Positions 1 to 9,224 are shown, counted from the stretch's first letter. The stretch: DNA of 64,000 nucleotides from Alcanivorax sp. DP30 (GCF_009882945.1 NZ_WTUY01000002.1:498927-562926); one strand, 5' to 3'. A program made the numbers and translations. The notes: generated from the letters alone by a model not told the origin.

Positions 1-824
1 TGAAGAACCGGAAGATCCTCAGCAGTGACCTCGAAAGGCGAAGAACCTGACTGATCGTAAAGAATGTCAAAGGTGAGATGGAAATCGGTTCGACTACCCG
101 GTGCGCTCCTGACAATGATCCCGTCAGAGTCAACGCCGACAGCCCCCTGCTGCATATTAAAAAGAAAGCCTAAGTTATCAAGTACAAGTTCGGAAGAACC
201 TGCAATATTATTTTGAGCATAATAAAACTGGCTAGGGCTATTGATTGTCCAATTGCTCGGAGCGGGATCTGAAGCGTCGACAGAACCAAGGTTTATTAGA
301 AGCCCTGCATCAGTAGCCGTGGAGTTCAGAATCCCTCCATCACCTTTTAGAACAAATCGTCCGTTACTATCAAACGCCGCACGACCAAAGGTAGCGCTCG
401 TGTCATCAGCCATATATATCGCGCCTGTTGACACACGCATTCTTTCCCAAAAAAGATCAATTGCCAGGCTCGGCCTTCCTGAATTAGTGTTAGTAAAGGC
501 ATCAATAGCGACAGAAATATCTAGCGGAGAGGTTGCGACGCCCCCAAGAGGCCCAACAGGAACGATATCAATTTGGTCTACAAACAATGTATTGCTATCA
601 ACGACTGATGACTGGTCCGTTGCCCAAGAAATTTGGGAGATTTCTATACCGTTGCTCAGATCTGAGCTGTCACTTTGAAGGTTAATCGTCACCCCATCAC
701 GGCCCGAAACGGCAGACAGTTCGTGCTCTGAAAGAGAGTCCATTGCAACAACCTGCCCAGCAATCAAGAATAAAATTCCAGATCGGAGTGCTGTGCGAAT
801 CGTGTCAAGGTCAACTATAACCAT
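1..824 (-). CDS. Exported FilA/DUF6160-like header protein, C-terminus cut by the window edge
   Basis: The frame stays open from an ATG at 824 to the window edge (about 274 codons, stop not seen). I translated it through and found no stop. The start follows AAGGGG at a good distance. A signal peptide (hydrophobic LFLIAGQVVA) is followed at once by MDSLSEHELSAVSGRDG, the header shared with the next three genes and with the FilA-like gene at 20868. The rest is Asp/Ser/Thr/Gly-rich with short alternating hydrophobic stretches, as in exported beta-strand proteins. It lies 10 bases after the preceding gene, so it is probably the last visible gene of a four-gene operon. Function is unknown; by analogy it is a surface or pilus-like structural protein. 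The base composition is AT-richer than the prp genes. Confidence 0.75.
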   Translation of the reverse strand, partial: MVIVDLDTIRTALRSGILFLIAGQVVAMDSLSEHELSAVSGRDGVTINLQSDSSDLSNGIEISQISWATDQSSVVDSNTLFVDQIDIVPVGPLGGVATSPLDISVAIDAFTNTNSGRPSLAIDLFWERMRVSTGAIYMADDTSATFGRAAFDSNGRFVLKGDGGILNSTATDAGLLINLGSVDASDPAPSNWTINSPSQFYYAQNNIAGSSELVLDNLGFLFNMQQGAVGVDSDGIIVRSAPGSRTDFHLTFDILYDQSGSSPFEVTAEDLPVL

Positions 825-834
825 GATATTCCCC

Positions 835-1968
835 TTAACAGAATCTGTTGTTGCCGTAGCAGTTAATTGCCGGAGTCTGATTCAATTCAATATTTGTGAG
901 ATTAACCCCCTCCCCTAAGGCAGAGATTGCATCTAATAAGTTCAAGGTTACTTGCTCACCCTGAATATTAAGAACTTTCACATCAGGCACATTCATCCAC
1001 CAGCCTGTATTGGCAGTCTGAGTATATGCATTTTGATCAAAGTTTGGATAACTAATACGCTCACGCTGAAAAGATAGACCAAAATCACTTGTATCTTGCA
1101 AGGCGAAGCCGTGGATAAACCTTAGCGACTGAGAAATATCTGCACGAGCGGAACTAATCAGATCAAACAGGCCTCCGTTGTTTGTCAAATCCACATCTTG
1201 GAGACCGACTGCAGTCATTCTAGTACCCGTCACTTGCGTCGTAAATTTTTCCGAAGGGCCGCAGTCATCAGAGGTGTTCGCCGTATTACCGAAACATGCG
1301 ATACCCGAAAAGCCAGCCCCGAATAAAATATTTAGCTTAATGGGAACAGCGACAGACATTTCAACACCCAAGGCCCCGCTCAAATTATTAATGCCGGAAT
1401 GACAATTTAACGCATTACTCCCAGACCCGCACTGCCCGCCATTTTCATGATTTATTTGGCCGCTTTGATAGCGCCTGCCGATACTTACAAAGCCATCTGC
1501 GGACTGCGAACCAATTTTAATGCCCGCAATCTGTCGTAATGTTGGATTGTCATCGTTTTTAACTGCCAGCTCCACAAACGGACGAGTTAGCTTAAAATCA
1601 GATGTCACAGGACTCCCTGGACCACTGCCAACACGCCCCATAAAGCTGACGTAGTCGAAGTCAATATCACATCCCACAACCAGATTATCGTTCACGCCCC
1701 CACACCCCAAAGCGAGCTTGTCAATATTTGCGTTCATTGCAAGCTCAACATCAAGGCCCATGCGATAAAAACCAAATTCGTTATAAGGATCACCGTCATT
1801 GGTACCGACACCACTCACATAATCGGAAACAAACAAAGCCTGACCTGTTATATCGCTTAGTTCATCATCATCAAGGGATGTCATGGCTTTAGACGAGGGC
1901 GAGTTCAAAAACAAGCAAACCACGATCAATGAGATAGAACAGCCATGAATAAAAGCATTAACTTTCAT
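835..1968 (-). CDS. Exported FilA/DUF6160-like header protein with cysteine pairs
   Basis: The 377-residue protein has a signal peptide (positive MKVNAF start, hydrophobic ISLIVVCLFL, likely cut after SSKA) and then the header MTSLDDDELSDITGQA. Compared with the bacteriocin-type leader LSxxELxxIxGG, it matches at L, E, L, I and the first G, with Q in place of the last G. The mature part holds several paired cysteines (GCGG..GCD, QCG..NCH, CFG..DCG, CYG..RFC at the very end), which suggests periplasmic or surface disulfides. Its ATG overlaps the upstream stop by one base (TGATG), so translation is probably coupled. Its own stop is within the Shine-Dalgarno region of the next gene. No enzyme motif is seen. 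The specific role is unknown. Confidence 0.75.
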   Translation of the reverse strand: MKVNAFIHGCSISLIVVCLFLNSPSSKAMTSLDDDELSDITGQALFVSDYVSGVGTNDGDPYNEFGFYRMGLDVELAMNANIDKLALGCGGVNDNLVVGCDIDFDYVSFMGRVGSGPGSPVTSDFKLTRPFVELAVKNDDNPTLRQIAGIKIGSQSADGFVSIGRRYQSGQINHENGGQCGSGSNALNCHSGINNLSGALGVEMSVAVPIKLNILFGAGFSGIACFGNTANTSDDCGPSEKFTTQVTGTRMTAVGLQDVDLTNNGGLFDLISSARADISQSLRFIHGFALQDTSDFGLSFQRERISYPNFDQNAYTQTANTGWWMNVPDVKVLNIQGEQVTLNLLDAISALGEGVNLTNIELNQTPAINCYGNNRFC

Positions 1969-3281
1969 CAGTTGGCCCCCAAACTTGTGATTTTAAGATG
2001 TTGCACCAACAAGCCTTCAACCCGAGCATCTCCGAGGTTAAACGCATTTCCTGTCATTGAGTAATTAATACTGTTGTTGCCCTCAGGGGCAGAGTTATTT
2101 GTTCTTGCGTATGCCTGAAAGGTTTCACCTGCAGGGGCTTTAAAGTAGATGCCATCCGTTGTATTTGCATCAGAATTGTTGCTACTAGGGTCACCCCAAT
2201 AAACATAGCCATGGGTTTCATTATAACGTTCAGGTCGCCCCGTACGCTTGTATCCACAATCGACACCCGAATAAACCCCAGTGCAATCACTCGAGAAACT
2301 ATAAAAGTCGTTATAAATATTTGCGTCGTTACCAGGGAGTCGAGTGAGTTCTATCACAAAATTCCCGTCACCTGGTGCCACATTGTCTAAAGTAATCGCT
2401 TGATAATGAAGCTGCCCCAAAGGCAGGAAAGCATCTACGTTTTTGAAATGCACACCCTCATTATCATCAAAGTTCGGAACTTCATGTAAACCGTCTGGGC
2501 CTCCATCCGTCGAATGGGCTACTGAGAAACGAAAGTCACCAGACAGTGCACTTTGGTACATAAGCCCAAAGGTAGGATCAGCAGTATTTTCAACCTTCAG
2601 AAGTCTGAGAATTGCTGGTCGCCCATCAGCAGTAATGGGTTTACCATAAATGATGGTTTGGCTTTGAAGAAAAGTTGCCTCACTGTGGTTTGAACCAACA
2701 TCAGCGGGCGAACCAGCATTTCTGCCTACCTCAAGCTCCCCCAAGAAAGACCAGCGCCATGGATCGGGTACCTTACTTGGCCCAATCAACTCCAATACTG
2801 TTGGCATAGAATTAGCGGATCCGGGGGCTATTTGATTACGATACGTGCCTTGATAGTCATATCCTTCATACTGAAAAACTCGGAGGAGGAATGGGTTATA
2901 GACCGACGCAAAATCACTGATAGTCCCAACTCCTAACGGGCAAGAGAGAGGGTCGGCACTGGCGCAGCCATCACCATACCAGTCGGTCCCACTCCCTCCT
3001 CCTGTGAGAGAAAGGCCATAGTAACGAGCATCCCCACGCTGCCAATTTGCTCCTCCATCAGAGCCAGTTAGCTCAATATAGCTGGTCGGAGCCATTGCAA
3101 AACGAAAATCATCGAGAGCGACAGCAATACCTGCGCCACTAACACCAGACAATGCCTCATCACTAAGTGATGTCATCGCAGAAACATTAGTAGATATGGT
3201 GAAAATAGCTAGAAAGTTTAAAGCTGCTCTCCAGCTAAGATTGCAGCACCACCGGCCCATAGAGTTAGAAACCGAAGACAT
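1968..3281 (-). CDS. Exported FilA/DUF6160-like header protein (437 aa)
   Basis: I chose the ATG at 3281 because AGAGGGAG lies just upstream; an in-frame start at 3332 lacks such a site. The protein starts MSSVSNSMGRWCC, has a hydrophobic export segment (ALNFLAIFTISTNVSA) and then the header MTSLSDEALSGVSGAG. This copy has G-A at the place of the double glycine, a pair that C39 peptidases are known to accept. The mature region is rich in Asp, Gly, Asn and Tyr, with cysteine pairs (GCASADPLSC, DCTGVYSGVDC). It overlaps the upstream gene by 17 bases and the downstream gene by one, typical of a tightly coupled operon. No catalytic motif is visible; a structural surface protein is the best guess. 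Confidence 0.72.
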   Translation of the reverse strand: MSSVSNSMGRWCCNLSWRAALNFLAIFTISTNVSAMTSLSDEALSGVSGAGIAVALDDFRFAMAPTSYIELTGSDGGANWQRGDARYYGLSLTGGGSGTDWYGDGCASADPLSCPLGVGTISDFASVYNPFLLRVFQYEGYDYQGTYRNQIAPGSANSMPTVLELIGPSKVPDPWRWSFLGELEVGRNAGSPADVGSNHSEATFLQSQTIIYGKPITADGRPAILRLLKVENTADPTFGLMYQSALSGDFRFSVAHSTDGGPDGLHEVPNFDDNEGVHFKNVDAFLPLGQLHYQAITLDNVAPGDGNFVIELTRLPGNDANIYNDFYSFSSDCTGVYSGVDCGYKRTGRPERYNETHGYVYWGDPSSNNSDANTTDGIYFKAPAGETFQAYARTNNSAPEGNNSINYSMTGNAFNLGDARVEGLLVQHLKITSLGAN

Positions 3282-4026
3282 AAGCACTCCCTCTAACATC
3301 CGCCCCTGCATAAGCAGAGTTGTTATCAGCAATGCTTATCCCCAGAAATGAACCAAGGTTGTTCTGCGCATAGCCTGTGGCACCGTACTCTATTGAAGCA
3401 CCACCTATCGTCAGCCCCATCCTTATACTGTCGTAACCGGAACTAACCCCACCAGTTCCAGGGCTACCAGGGGTATACGTCGGGTCAGTGAATGCCCCCC
3501 CCGAATAAGAGCCGGGCATTCTCACCACCATCGCTGGAAGGTTCTCAAACCCTACTCCAGTCGACAGATCAGAACAGTCAATGCCATTGCCTAACAAGCA
3601 ATTCCCAGAGCTATCGAAGAATTTAGAGGAATCATAAGTTGCAGGATCACTATCAGCAGCTGACAAATAACCGCCATCTAGGTAGAGATTGTCAATTCGA
3701 AGGCTACCGTAGAAGTCTTTTAGAACTAGCCACTCGTTCGCTCTGTTCGCGAAATTTAGAGCCAACCTACAAGTTCCTGCAGGAGATGAATCAAAGTTTC
3801 CCAGACCGCACCCTGTTACTTGTTGAAATTGGCCATTATTAATATCAACAAGACCATCACCGTTAATGTCTACGACATTAATGTCTAGCTCGAGCCCGAT
3901 TGCGATGCCTGATTGGCCAGTTACACCCTGCAACACGAGATCATCGACAGGCTTCATATCTGCGCGACACAGGCCGCAAGCAGTCAGACTTAAGATTGAT
4001 GATGAGAGAAGCAAGAATGAGCGCAC
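3265..4026 (-). CDS. Exported FilA/DUF6160-like header protein, first gene of the four-gene set
   Basis: I favour a GTG start at 4026, preceded by GAGGT; the frame is open to 4122, but that start has no good ribosome site. The product then begins MRSFLLLSSSILSLTACGLCRADMKP. It carries both a lipobox-like LTAC and a possible signal peptidase I site at CRA/DMKP, so lipidation is possible but unproven. The header is MKPVDDLVLQGVTGQSG, followed by IAIGLELDINVVDINGDG, an alternating hydrophobic/Asp pattern like that of the FilA-like protein at 20868. Cysteine pairs (GCG..TC, NCLLGNGIDC) recur. It is the promoter-proximal gene of the operon running leftward to the window edge. Function is unknown. 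Confidence 0.7.
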   Translation of the reverse strand: MRSFLLLSSSILSLTACGLCRADMKPVDDLVLQGVTGQSGIAIGLELDINVVDINGDGLVDINNGQFQQVTGCGLGNFDSSPAGTCRLALNFANRANEWLVLKDFYGSLRIDNLYLDGGYLSAADSDPATYDSSKFFDSSGNCLLGNGIDCSDLSTGVGFENLPAMVVRMPGSYSGGAFTDPTYTPGSPGTGGVSSGYDSIRMGLTIGGASIEYGATGYAQNNLGSFLGISIADNNSAYAGADVRGSAYVFGF

Positions 4027-4737
4027 ATTGACCTCGGTGTTTTTTGTTATTTGCTGGCAGTAAACATTCCCTGCCTGGCAGTTTTGGTCATCTTTAATCG
4101 CAAGATTACACACGGCAACCACCTATCGCAACACTTGTTAACAGAAACAATACACAATGACGAGGTTATAAATTTAGGAATTTCAGCGGGTTAGAATTAC
4201 CCCATTGAAGTCACGCCAGATAGTGCACGATTGTGCTCATAATCTAGGCACGCACTACGTTACCAAAGTGCACAGTTATACATTTAGCGTTTATCCAGCA
4301 GCCTTGAAGGGGCGAAACTGGAGCCCGATAAGCGTTTATTAGCCACAAGGATAGGTAAATACTGAACACCGGTCCCATTTTCCTACAGAAAGCAGGTTTC
4401 TTGGATGATCAGAGGCTGGGCGGGCGTTTTTGGAGATGGATGTGGCTTATATGAGGTTCCAAGGGTGTCAGAGGACCAGAATACCCTTGGGTTAGTTGCC
4501 CTGGTGTGACTTTTGAGTCCTTCCCTGGATTTTCGCGTGCAAGCACGCTTCCACAGGGCTTTGTAGTGGCCTTTTGACTCAAGGGGTGGAGATTGCTGTG
4601 GAAGGCTGCTTGCAGGCGAAGGGTTTAAGTGGGCTTTTTCGTGGTGGAACCACCGCTCCTACAAACCGGGGATGTGGCAGGTATGGCGGAGATCGGCATT
4701 CGCCGATTTCCGCCCTACCCGTTTCAGCTGGCGTTGC
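4027..4737. other. Long intergenic gap between the header-gene operon and prpF
   Basis: I see no convincing gene in this stretch. The part near 4027-4300 is AT-rich and should hold the promoter of the leftward header-gene operon, but I could not fix a clear -35/-10 pair. The part near 4530-4680 holds REP-like repeats listed separately. No prpD gene is present, although P. aeruginosa has one next to prpF. Confidence 0.6.
4532..4620. repeat. REP-like inverted pair
   Basis: One arm reads TTCGCGTGCAAGCACGCTTC and the other is a diverged inverse copy (GTGGAAGGCTGCTTGCAGG then CGAA), about 45 bases apart. Each arm is itself partly palindromic (GCGTGCAAGCACGC). This is the REP-type family seen in many gaps of the window. 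Confidence 0.7.
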
Positions 4738-5916
4738 TTAGAAGCAGTCGCCGGGGATGCGGACGTTGCCTTCCATGAGGACACGTGCGCTGCGGCTCAT
4801 GCTGGCTTTGGTGGCGGTCCACTGGCCATTCTCTTCCTTGGCGCCGGCGCCGACGCGCAGGGTGCCGGAGGGGTGGCCGAAGGTGACGCTGTCACGCTCG
4901 CCGCCGCCGGCAGCCAGGTTCACCAAGGTGCCCGGTACCGCTGAGGCGCTGGCGATGGCGACAGCTGCGGTGCCCATCATGGCGTGGTGCAGTTTGCCCA
5001 TGGACAAGGCACGTACCAACAAGTCGATATCCCCTTCTCCAATCTGCTTGCCGCTGGAGGCTGCGTAGGCTTTCGGCTTGGAGACGAAGGCCACTTTCGG
5101 GGTGTGCTGGCGGGCTTCCGCTTCTTCGATGTTCTCGATCAGGCCCATGCGCTTGGCGCCGTAGGCACGGATGGTCTCAAACATGGCCAGAGCGTCCTTG
5201 TTTTCGTTGATGTCGCCCTGCAGCTCGGTACCGGTGTAGCCGATATCTTCTGCGTTAACGAAAACGGTGGGAATGCCGGCATTGATCATGGTGGCCGGGA
5301 AGGTGCCCACGCCGGGGACTTCCAGTTCATCAACCACATTGCCAGTGGGGAACATGGCGCCCTCCCCGTCTGCCGGGTCCATGAAGTCCACCTGCACTTC
5401 TGCCGCCGGGAAGGTCACGCCGTCCAGTTCGAAGTCACCGGTTTCCTGTACTTCACCATTGGTGATGGGCACGTGGGCAACAATGGTTTTCTGGATGTTC
5501 ACCTGCCAGATGCGCACCACGGCGATGCCGTTGTCCGGGATGCGGTCAGCGGCAACCAGGCCGTTACTGATGGCGAAAGAGCCCACCGCCGCAGTCAGGT
5601 TCCCGCAGTTTCCGCTCCAGTCCACAAACGGTTTGTCGATGGAGACCTGACCGAACAGGTAATCCACATCGTGATCCGCTTTTTCGCTTTTGGACAGAAT
5701 CACGCTCTTGCTGGTGCTGGAGGTGGCGCCGCCCATACCGTCGGTGTGTTTGCCGTAGGGGTCGGGGCTGCCGATCACCCGCAGCAGGATTTTGTCGCGG
5801 GCTTCGCCGGGGACCTGGGCCGCTTCGGGCAGATCATTGAGGCTGTAGAACACGCCCTTGCTGGTACCGCCACGCATGTAGGTGGCGGGAATCTTTATTT
5901 GGGGTGTATGAGCCAT
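4738..5916 (-). CDS. prpF: 2-methylaconitate cis-trans isomerase PrpF
   Basis: PrpF works with AcnD in the methylcitrate cycle: AcnD dehydrates 2-methylcitrate and PrpF isomerises the 2-methylaconitate so that it can be rehydrated. The 392-residue product starts MAHTPQIKIPATYMRGGTSK, and the early MRGGTSKG..F is the family signature; VDWSGNCGNLTAAVG is the conserved mid-protein motif with its cysteine. The length fits the family (about 395). I chose the ATG at 5916 because AAAGGAG lies seven bases upstream; the longer open frame to 5982 reads through low-complexity Pro codons. It is the last gene of the leftward prpR-prpB-prpC-acnD-prpF set but is separated from acnD by about 700 bases of repeats, which may affect its expression. 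Confidence 0.93.
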   Translation of the reverse strand: MAHTPQIKIPATYMRGGTSKGVFYSLNDLPEAAQVPGEARDKILLRVIGSPDPYGKHTDGMGGATSSTSKSVILSKSEKADHDVDYLFGQVSIDKPFVDWSGNCGNLTAAVGSFAISNGLVAADRIPDNGIAVVRIWQVNIQKTIVAHVPITNGEVQETGDFELDGVTFPAAEVQVDFMDPADGEGAMFPTGNVVDELEVPGVGTFPATMINAGIPTVFVNAEDIGYTGTELQGDINENKDALAMFETIRAYGAKRMGLIENIEEAEARQHTPKVAFVSKPKAYAASSGKQIGEGDIDLLVRALSMGKLHHAMMGTAAVAIASASAVPGTLVNLAAGGGERDSVTFGHPSGTLRVGAGAKEENGQWTATKASMSRSARVLMEGNVRIPGDCF

Positions 5917-6061
5917 GGTATTGCTCCTTTCAAAAAACCCCGGCGGTGGTACCGGCGGGGTTGGTTGTTCGCGTGCAAGCAAACTCCCACAGGGGCGTCT
6001 GCTTTAGTCCACGCTTCAACAGGGCCTGCTGATTAAGCCAGGCCCTACAGAGACTTCAGCC

Positions 6062-6112
6062 TTAGCCCGCTTCCGCCATGAGTTTCCTTAGCGAACTTCT
6101 GCAGAATGTCGG
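6062..6112 (-). pseudogene. Displaced copy 1 of the acnD C-terminal codons
   Basis: The piece matches the last 16 or so codons of acnD including the stop, with a one-base insertion in the middle, so the original frame is broken. No coding sequence enters it from upstream. It is a by-product of the tandem duplication and not a gene. Confidence 0.85.
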
Positions 6113-6339
6113 TTGTTCGCGTGCAAGCACGCTCCTACAGAAAGTCAGGCTGTGAGAGTCTGCCTGCAAGCGAAAAGATCGCCTGCAGGCAGGCTCCTAC
6201 GGCAGTCATTGGTGTCGTATGTGGGAGCGTGCTTGCACGCGAAGTTTCGTTTGCAAGCAAACTCCCACAGGGGCATCTGCTTTAGCCCACCCTTCAACAG
6301 GGCCTGCTGATTTGGCCAGGCCCTGCAAAGACTTCAGCC

Positions 6340-6390
6340 TCAGCCCGCTTCCGCCATGAACTCCTTGGCGAACTTCTGCAGAATGTCGGT
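6340..6390 (-). pseudogene. Displaced copy 2 of the acnD C-terminal codons
   Basis: This is nearly identical to the acnD end at 6621-6671, keeps the length and would still read QKFAKEFMAEAG, but the stop is TGA instead of TAA. It lacks any upstream coding sequence. Confidence 0.85.
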
Positions 6391-6620
6391 TGTTCGCGTG
6401 CAAGCACGCTCCTACAGAAAGTCAGGCTGTGGGAGTCTGCCTGCAAGCGAAAAGATCGCCTGCAGGCAGGCTCCTACGGGAGTCATTGGTGTCCTATGTG
6501 GGAGCGTGCTTGCACGCGAAGTTTCGTTCGTTTGCAAGCAAACTCCCACAGGGGCATCTGCTTTAGTCCACGCTTCAACAGGGCCTGCTGATTAAGCCAG
6601 GCCCTACAGAGACTTCAGCC

Positions 6621-9224
6621 TTAGCCCGCTTCCGCCATGAACTCCTTGGCGAATTTCTGCAGGATGCCGCCGTTGGTGTACACGGACACTTCTTCTTCGG
6701 TATCCAGTCGGCACAGCATCGGCACACGCTCCACGTCGCCATTCTGGCGAGTGATCACCAGCGTCAGAGTAGCGCGGGGAGACAGGTCGCCTTCCACGTC
6801 GTAGATCTCGGTGCCATCCAGCGCCAGGGTCTTGCGGGTGGTGCCTTCCTCGAACTGCAGGGGCATCACGCCCATGCCGATCAGGTTGGTGCGGTGGATT
6901 CGCTCGAAACCTTCGGCAGCAATCACTTCCACGCCGGCCAACGCCACACCCTTGGCCGCCCAGTCACGGGAAGAGCCCTGCCCATAGTCCGCGCCGGCCA
7001 CGATGATCAGCGGCTGCTTGCGTTCCATGTAGGTTTCAATGGCTTCCCACATGCGCATTTGCTCGCCTTCCGGCTCCACGCGAGCCAGAGACCCCTGGAT
7101 CACTTCGCCGTTCTCATCACGACACATCTCGTTGAACAGTTTCGGGTTCGCGAGCGTCGCACGCTGGGCGGTCAGGTGGTCACCACGGTGGGTCGCGTAG
7201 GAGTTAAAGTCCTCTTCCGGCAGGCCCATTTTGTGCAGGTAGGCACCCGCGGCGCTGTCCAGCAGGATGGCGTTGGACGGCGACAGGTGATCGGTGGTGA
7301 TGTTGTCCGGCAGGATCGCCAGCGGACGCATGCCCTTCATTTCACGCTGACCGGCCATGTTGCCTTCCCAATAGGGAGGACGACGGATGTAGGTGGACTG
7401 CGGACGCCAGTCGTACAGCGGGCTGGCTGCGCGCACACCGTCACCCTTCTTCTCGAACATGGGGATGTAGGTCTTGCGGAACTGCTCAGGCTTCACCGCA
7501 GATTTCACGATGGCATCGATCTCTTCATCAGAAGGCCAGATGTCCTTCAGGTAGATCGGGTTGCCGTCCTGGTCCTTGCCCAGCGCATCTTTTTCGATAT
7601 CGAAGCGCATGGTGCCGGCGATGGCATAGGCCACCACCAGTGGCGGTGACGCCAGGAACGCCTGCTTGGCGTAGGGGTGGATACGGCCGTCGAAGTTACG
7701 GTTGCCGGACAGTACTGCAGTGGCGTACAGGTCACGCTCGATGACTTCTTTCTGGATCTTGGGATCCAGCGCACCGGACATGCCGTTACAGGTGGTGCAG
7801 GCAAAGGCCACCACGTCAAAGCCCAGCGCCTGCAGTTCAGGCAGCAGACCGGACTCTTCCAGGTACATCTTCACGGTCTTGGAACCGGGAGCCAGGGAGC
7901 TCTTCACCCACGGCTTGCGTACCAGACCCAGCTTGTTGGCGTTACGGGCCAACAGGCCGGCGCCGATGATGTTGCGCGGATTGGAGGTGTTGGTACAGCT
8001 GGTGATGGCGGCGATGATCACGGCGCCATCGGGCATCAGACCGTCTTCTTCCTTCCACCCTTCCTGCCACTCTTTGGCGATACCACGGCTGCCCAACTCG
8101 GAGACCGGCAACAGTGCATGGGGGTTGGACGGGCCCGCCAGGTTACGTTCCACCTTGGACAGATCAAAGTGCAGTACGCGCTCGTACTCGGCACTCTTCA
8201 GGCTGTCGGCCCACAGGCCGGTTTCCTTGGCGAACGTTTCTACCAGGGCTACCTGCTCGTCTTCACGGCCGGTGAGCTTCAGGTAGTCGATGGTCTGGCC
8301 ATCAATGAAGAACATGCCGGCGGTGGCACCGTACTCCGGCGTCATGTTGGCGATGGTGGCACGGTCGCCCACGGTCAGGCTGTCTGCTCCTTCGCCGTAG
8401 AATTCCAGGTAGGCGCCTACCACGCGCTCACGGCGCAGGAACTCGGTCAGGCACAGCACCAGATCCGTACCGGTAATACCCGGCTTCAGTTTGCCGGTCA
8501 TTTCCACGCCAACGATGTCGGGCAGACGCATCATGGACGGATTGCCTAGCATTACGTTTTCGGCTTCCAGACCACCTACACCCACGGAAATCACGCCCAG
8601 GGCGTCAACCATGGGGGTGTGGCTGTCGGTGCCCACACAGGTATCCGGGAACGCCACACCATCGCGAACCTGCACCACCGGAGACATTTTCTCCAGGTTG
8701 ATCTGGTGCATGATGCCGTTACCTGGCGGGATCACGTCCACGTTATCGAACGCGGTCTTGGTCCAGTTGATGAAGTGGAAACGGTCGGCGTTGCGGCGCT
8801 CTTCCACGTCACGGTTTTTCTGGAAGGCGTCTTTATCGAAACCTGGGTGCTCAACCGCCAGGGAGTGATCCACGATCAGCTGGGTGGGCACCACCGGGTT
8901 TACTTTTGAAGGGTCACCGCCCTCTTCGGCGATGGCGTCACGCAGGCCAGCCAGATCCACCAGTGCGGTCTGGCCGAGAATGTCGTGACACACCACGCGC
9001 GCCGGGTACCAGGGAAAATCCATGGTGCGCTTGCGCTCAATCAGCTGCTTGAGGGAATCGGTCAGGGATTCCGGCGCACAGCGACGCACCAGCTGTTCGG
9101 CCAGGATGCGCGAGGTGAACGGGAGTTTGTCATAGGCCCCAGGCTGGATGGCGTCGACAGCCGCACGGGTGTCGAAATAGTCCAGCTGGGTGCCGGGAAG
9201 CTGCTTGCGATATTCAGTGTTCAT
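6621..9224 (-). CDS. acnD: Fe/S-dependent 2-methylisocitrate dehydratase AcnD
   Basis: AcnD is the aconitase-family enzyme that dehydrates 2-methylcitrate to 2-methylaconitate; PrpF is its required partner. The 867-residue protein starts MNTEYRKQLPGTQLDYFD, the usual AcnD N-terminus. Iron-sulphur ligands are in SCTNTSNP (near residue 410) and ACTTCNGMSG (two cysteines near 476-479). GADYGQGSSRDWAAKG in the C-terminal swivel domain is the substrate-binding serine loop. The length is typical of AcnD and shorter than AcnA. It lies downstream of prpC with a 145-base REP-containing gap. Its last 50 bases recur twice downstream. The ribosome site is modest (CCAGG). Confidence 0.96.
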   Translation of the reverse strand: MNTEYRKQLPGTQLDYFDTRAAVDAIQPGAYDKLPFTSRILAEQLVRRCAPESLTDSLKQLIERKRTMDFPWYPARVVCHDILGQTALVDLAGLRDAIAEEGGDPSKVNPVVPTQLIVDHSLAVEHPGFDKDAFQKNRDVEERRNADRFHFINWTKTAFDNVDVIPPGNGIMHQINLEKMSPVVQVRDGVAFPDTCVGTDSHTPMVDALGVISVGVGGLEAENVMLGNPSMMRLPDIVGVEMTGKLKPGITGTDLVLCLTEFLRRERVVGAYLEFYGEGADSLTVGDRATIANMTPEYGATAGMFFIDGQTIDYLKLTGREDEQVALVETFAKETGLWADSLKSAEYERVLHFDLSKVERNLAGPSNPHALLPVSELGSRGIAKEWQEGWKEEDGLMPDGAVIIAAITSCTNTSNPRNIIGAGLLARNANKLGLVRKPWVKSSLAPGSKTVKMYLEESGLLPELQALGFDVVAFACTTCNGMSGALDPKIQKEVIERDLYATAVLSGNRNFDGRIHPYAKQAFLASPPLVVAYAIAGTMRFDIEKDALGKDQDGNPIYLKDIWPSDEEIDAIVKSAVKPEQFRKTYIPMFEKKGDGVRAASPLYDWRPQSTYIRRPPYWEGNMAGQREMKGMRPLAILPDNITTDHLSPSNAILLDSAAGAYLHKMGLPEEDFNSYATHRGDHLTAQRATLANPKLFNEMCRDENGEVIQGSLARVEPEGEQMRMWEAIETYMERKQPLIIVAGADYGQGSSRDWAAKGVALAGVEVIAAEGFERIHRTNLIGMGVMPLQFEEGTTRKTLALDGTEIYDVEGDLSPRATLTLVITRQNGDVERVPMLCRLDTEEEVSVYTNGGILQKFAKEFMAEAG

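Larger units (their letters stand above)
5975..6671. repeat. Tandem triplication (period 278 and 281) containing copies of the acnD 3' end
   Basis: Three direct copies start at 5975, 6253 and 6534, each with GCAAGCAAACTCCCACAGGG. Copies one and two are full; copy three runs into the real acnD 3' end and stops matching near 6671. Each unit holds a REP arm, a hairpin (AGGGCCTG..CAGGCCCT), a 50-base piece matching the acnD tail and two more REP palindromes. The hairpin half of copy one is closer to copy three than to copy two, which hints at gene conversion or mosaic exchange. Confidence 0.9.

Noticed and set aside
3265-4026. Firm lipoprotein call for the first header gene
   Set aside because: LTAC resembles a lipobox, but the four related proteins use signal peptidase I-type sites before the header, and an alternative cut at CRA/DMKP fits that pattern.
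4984-6036. Long plus-strand open frame opposite prpF
   Set aside because: Its translation is His/Gly/Val-rich without family motifs and lies antisense to a firm gene; high GC codon usage produces such frames.
6062-6390. Small separate genes encoding the acnD-like tails
   Set aside because: They cover only the last 16 codons with no start or upstream frame and are by-products of the duplication.
5975-6671. CRISPR-like array
   Set aside because: The repeat unit is about 280 bases and nearly identical throughout; there are no short repeats with unique spacers and no cas gene.
7677-8549. Long plus-strand open frame opposite acnD
   Set aside because: Shadow of the acnD reading frame; no motif and no ribosome site, His/Gly/Gln-rich product.
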